Part shown: positions 61,963-64,000 of the stretch, one piece after another
Numbering within the stretch: the first letter of the stretch is position 1
Layout: each line of letters begins with the position of its first letter
Source: Paenibacillus paeoniae
Lineage (GTDB): Bacteria > Bacillota > Bacilli > Paenibacillales > Paenibacillaceae
Direction of reading: 5' to 3'
DNA length: 64,000 nt
NCBI RefSeq assembly: GCF_003388735.1
Contig: NZ_QUBQ01000002.1
Span: 62,001-126,000, forward strand
The notes under the pieces: model-generated
The model's input: only the letters and a program-made list of their open reading frames with translations
What the model was told of the DNA's origin: nothing
The model's database searches: none
Made by a program: the position numbers and the translations under genes

Positions 61963-62709
61963 CTACAAAACGTAGCGTTTGATCAATTCTGCGACCCCGT
62001 GCTTATCGTTGGTCAGCGTAACGACATCCGCCGCTTCCTTCACAGCATCTTGCGCATTGCCCATCGCAACCCCAAGACCGGCCTCGCGAATCGCCGCAAT
62101 ATCATTCAGACTGTCGCCTGCCGCAACGACCTGGGACATCTCGATGCCCATCCACTCGCACAAATCCTTAAGCGCGCTCGCTTTTGATATGCCTAGCGGA
62201 TTCAACTCGATATTTTGCAGGGATGAATTCGTAATTTCCAGCCCTCCCCAGCTCTGTACCTCAGCCAGAATAAGTTCTCTTGCCCGATCGTCTTCGGTGT
62301 AATAGCCGAATTTGAGCCAGTTGAAGGAATCGTAGTTCTCTGAAGCATCGAACCAGCGTTCCTTGTTGTAAATCTCGCTAGTCGTATAGGCCCAGAACCA
62401 TACTTCGGGATGCTGTTTTGCAAGCTCATGAAGCTGCTGCACATAGAGTGGACTTAGCTCCGTTCGCTTGTATAACACATGCGGCTGTGTCCAAACCTCG
62501 CCGCCATTAACCGTAATCATTGGCGTCGTCAGCTTAAGCTGCTCTGCAAAAGGCAAAGCGCTGGCGAAGCCTCTGCCCGTGGAGAAGCTGACCGTGATGC
62601 CTGCATCAAGCGCTCGCTGCACCCATTCGGCATTCTCTGCGCTAATCTCGCTTTGCTCGTTCAATAGCGTTCCGTCCATATCCAGTGCAATCAATTTGTA
62701 CTTCGTCAT
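61963..62709 (-). CDS. HAD-superfamily (Cof-type) phosphatase
   Basis: A 248-residue Cof-type phosphatase of sugar or coenzyme phosphates. Motif I ALDMDGTLLN, motif II FSTGRG, motif III Lys (ISKASALKDLCEWMG), motif IV GDSLNDIAAIREAG. The large cap domain between motifs II and III is the Cof (C2B) type. ATG 62709 follows GGAGAT. The exact substrate is unknown. Confidence 0.92.
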   Translation of the reverse strand: MTKYKLIALDMDGTLLNEQSEISAENAEWVQRALDAGITVSFSTGRGFASALPFAEQLKLTTPMITVNGGEVWTQPHVLYKRTELSPLYVQQLHELAKQHPEVWFWAYTTSEIYNKERWFDASENYDSFNWLKFGYYTEDDRARELILAEVQSWGGLEITNSSLQNIELNPLGISKASALKDLCEWMGIEMSQVVAAGDSLNDIAAIREAGLGVAMGNAQDAVKEAADVVTLTNDKHGVAELIKRYVL

Positions 62710-62781
62710 GCTGCCCATCTCCTTATCCGTTCCTGACGTACCAGCCTATTTTAACACATAAAGGGCCGAAACCAAACGAAA

Positions 62782-62819
62782 AAGAGACCGTCCATCCGGT
62801 AAGCCGGGGACGATCTCTT
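62782..62819 (-). terminator. Terminator of the second metal permease operon
   Basis: AAGAGA-t-CGTCC and GGACG-g-TCTCTT arms enclosing an inner CCGG stem, followed by TTTTCG on the minus strand. It separates the permease from the HAD gene. Confidence 0.85.
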
Positions 62820-62835
62820 ATCGACATCCTACTCG

Positions 62836-63720
62836 TTATACATTCACAGATGAAGCCAATGAGCGCTGTCTCAGCTTGCGAATAACCAATCCGTGAGACG
62901 GCGAGAACAGGAAAGCCATAATGAAAAGAAGACCTGCCGCACACACCATACAGCCCGCAATCGAGGCATCCAACACAACCGATACTCCATAACCCAGAAT
63001 CGTGCTTGCCACGCCGACCGCAACGCTAATCAGAATCATGCTGCCAAGCTTGTCGGTTAGCAGATAAGCGGTTGATGCCGGGATAATAAGCATCCCTACG
63101 ACAAGAATGGCGCCTACGCTCTCGAAGGAGCTGACCGTAGCCATGGAGACCAGCCCCATAAGCAGATAGTGGAAGAATGCGACTGGGATACCGATTGCTG
63201 CGGCAAGCGCCGGATCGAAGGAACACAGCTTGAACTGCTTGTAGAACAACCCGATTACGGCGATAATTACGACTAGCGTAACACCGAGCAGCCATACAGC
63301 CTTTGGACCCAGGCTGACGCCCCCGATCTCCCACACGTTCCAATGGACAAATGCAATCTCGCCATACAGGATTGCGTCCTGATCCAGATGCACTTGCCTT
63401 GCAAACAAGCTGACCAGAATAACGCCGATGGCGAACAACGCTGTAAACACAACACCGATCGAGGCATCCGACTGAATGCCGCTCCGCTGGAACATACCAA
63501 TCAAGAAAGTCGTCAGCACGCCGAATACTAACGCGGCGAACATCATCAGCAAGGAATCCCTGGAGCCGCTAATTAGAAAAGCAATGACAATACCCGGCAT
63601 TACGGAGTGACTGATGGCATCTCCGATCATGGCCATCTTGCGAAGAACGAGAAAGACGCCGACAATGCCGCAGCATGCTGCAACTAGCGATCCCGTCAGT
63701 AATATCCAAAAGTCGCTCAT
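62836..63720 (-). CDS. Metal (Mn/Zn-type) ABC transporter permease
   Basis: A 294-residue ABC-3 permease with about eight helices. It begins with FWILLTGSLVAACCGIVGVFLVLRKMAMIGDAISHSVMPG and is paralogous over its whole length to the 32693 MntD-like protein (SFESVGAILVVGMLIIPASTAYLLTD matches its core). GGAGA lies before the ATG, which overlaps the previous stop (ATGA). The metal is unknown; the second copy may import Mn, Zn or Fe. Confidence 0.92.
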   Translation of the reverse strand: MSDFWILLTGSLVAACCGIVGVFLVLRKMAMIGDAISHSVMPGIVIAFLISGSRDSLLMMFAALVFGVLTTFLIGMFQRSGIQSDASIGVVFTALFAIGVILVSLFARQVHLDQDAILYGEIAFVHWNVWEIGGVSLGPKAVWLLGVTLVVIIAVIGLFYKQFKLCSFDPALAAAIGIPVAFFHYLLMGLVSMATVSSFESVGAILVVGMLIIPASTAYLLTDKLGSMILISVAVGVASTILGYGVSVVLDASIAGCMVCAAGLLFIMAFLFSPSHGLVIRKLRQRSLASSVNV

Positions 63721-64000
63721 ATAGCCGTCTCTCCTTTCATCCGTTCAGCGCGCAACTCCCCCTCCATCATGTAGCGTTTTTTCACACGCTGACGAAGCAG
63801 CCGCTTTGCGACCAGGCCACGCTGAGGGCCGAATAATATCGAAAGCAGGAAAAACGCTGTTGCAGCCAGCACCGTTACAGGTCCTGTCGGCAGATTGGAT
63901 ACCGAGGAGCTGATCCAGGTGCCAAGCGCGCCGCTAAGCGCTCCGAACATTCCCGATAGGGCAACCATTACACCCAGACGATTCGTCCAGTATCTGGCCG
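63717..64000 (-). CDS. Metal ABC transporter permease, partial (runs off the right edge)
   Basis: The frame is open to the last base. The visible C-terminal portion reads ARYWTNRLGVMVALSGMFGALSG, then TGPVTVLAATAFFLLSILFGP, and aligns with the C-terminus of the MntC-like protein (SRYWTNSFLWMVVLSGVFGG, then TGPFIVIAASGIFLVSLAFG). It is the upstream partner of the 62836 permease. The ATPase and binding-protein genes should lie beyond the window. Confidence 0.9.
   Translation of the reverse strand, partial: ARYWTNRLGVMVALSGMFGALSGALGTWISSSVSNLPTGPVTVLAATAFFLLSILFGPQRGLVAKRLLRQRVKKRYMMEGELRAERMKGETAI

Noticed and set aside
1..64000. CRISPR arrays, rRNA, tRNA, prophage, intact insertion sequences or a biosynthetic gene cluster
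   Set aside because: No regularly spaced repeats, cloverleaf-like genes, transposase, integrase or large modular synthase was seen anywhere in the window.

Overview
The window looks like chromosomal DNA of a spore-forming, low-to-mid GC Firmicute of the Paenibacillaceae (Paenibacillus or Cohnella type). The evidence is Bacillus-type gene sets and strong Shine-Dalgarno sequences throughout, DnaB/DnaI helicase-loading genes, HemQ, a YheC/YheD spore-coat protein, the sporulation checkpoint protein Sda, a BceRS-BceAB peptide-detoxification module, and radical-SAM aminofutalosine synthase plus a UbiD-type decarboxylase, which suggest menaquinone synthesis by the futalosine route. I see no rRNA, tRNA, CRISPR array, phage or intact insertion sequence. 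It reads as core genome with a few accessory patches.

Layout, left to right. 0-3.7 kb: sdhCAB on the minus strand, with a Fur box and several promoter-like sequences beyond its terminator. 3.8-8.7 kb: a LysR regulator, a CPBP-type membrane protease, uvrC and a YqzM-like mini-protein. 8.7-12.1 kb: a sulfate ABC transporter with a YezD-like protein. 12.1-14.7 kb: dnaB-dnaI. 14.8-19.7 kb: YuiB, HemQ, a type II NADH dehydrogenase with a possible Rex operator, the YumC ferredoxin/flavodoxin reductase and a small zinc-ribbon protein. 19.7-20.1 kb: sda with a cluster of DnaA boxes. 20.2-26 kb: YheC/D, topoisomerase III, a DUF418 protein and a metallophosphoesterase. 26.3-32.1 kb: a Fur-controlled siderophore-uptake locus with a Btr-like AraC regulator and a substrate-binding protein carrying an N-terminal stalk domain. 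32.2-36.3 kb: mntABCD-mntR behind an MntR box. 36.4-38.5 kb: a ZIP transporter, a small membrane protein and a phosphatase. 38.6-43.3 kb: bceRSAB. 43.4-47.8 kb: two DoxX paralogues and an NreABC-like sensory set. 47.8-48.8 kb: an AT-rich lipoprotein gene. 48.9-52.4 kb: HesB, MqnE, YutJ, YuzB and NifU-like proteins. 52.4-62.7 kb: an SDR, a HEPN protein, UbiD, CtaA, a thioredoxin, a stalk-domain lipoprotein, a polysaccharide flippase, ThuA, DUF456 and HAD proteins. 62.8-64 kb: the end of a second metal ABC transporter, cut by the window edge.

Two themes link the genes. One is aerobic respiration: succinate dehydrogenase, NDH-2, menaquinone and heme synthesis, Fe-S assembly and heme A synthase. 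The other is iron and manganese control, with three Fur-like boxes of 13-14 matches out of 14 (one beside the sdh operon), an MntR box, and the Btr-like, Mnt and ZIP systems. The most interesting observations are the Fur-boxed promoter pointing antisense into sdhB, the five DnaA boxes in front of sda, the siderophore locus (stalk-fused binding protein without a lipobox, companion lipoprotein, no ATPase), an MntR with lysine at a usual metal-ligand position, and a lone HEPN protein. No clearly new multi-gene defence or biosynthetic system was found.
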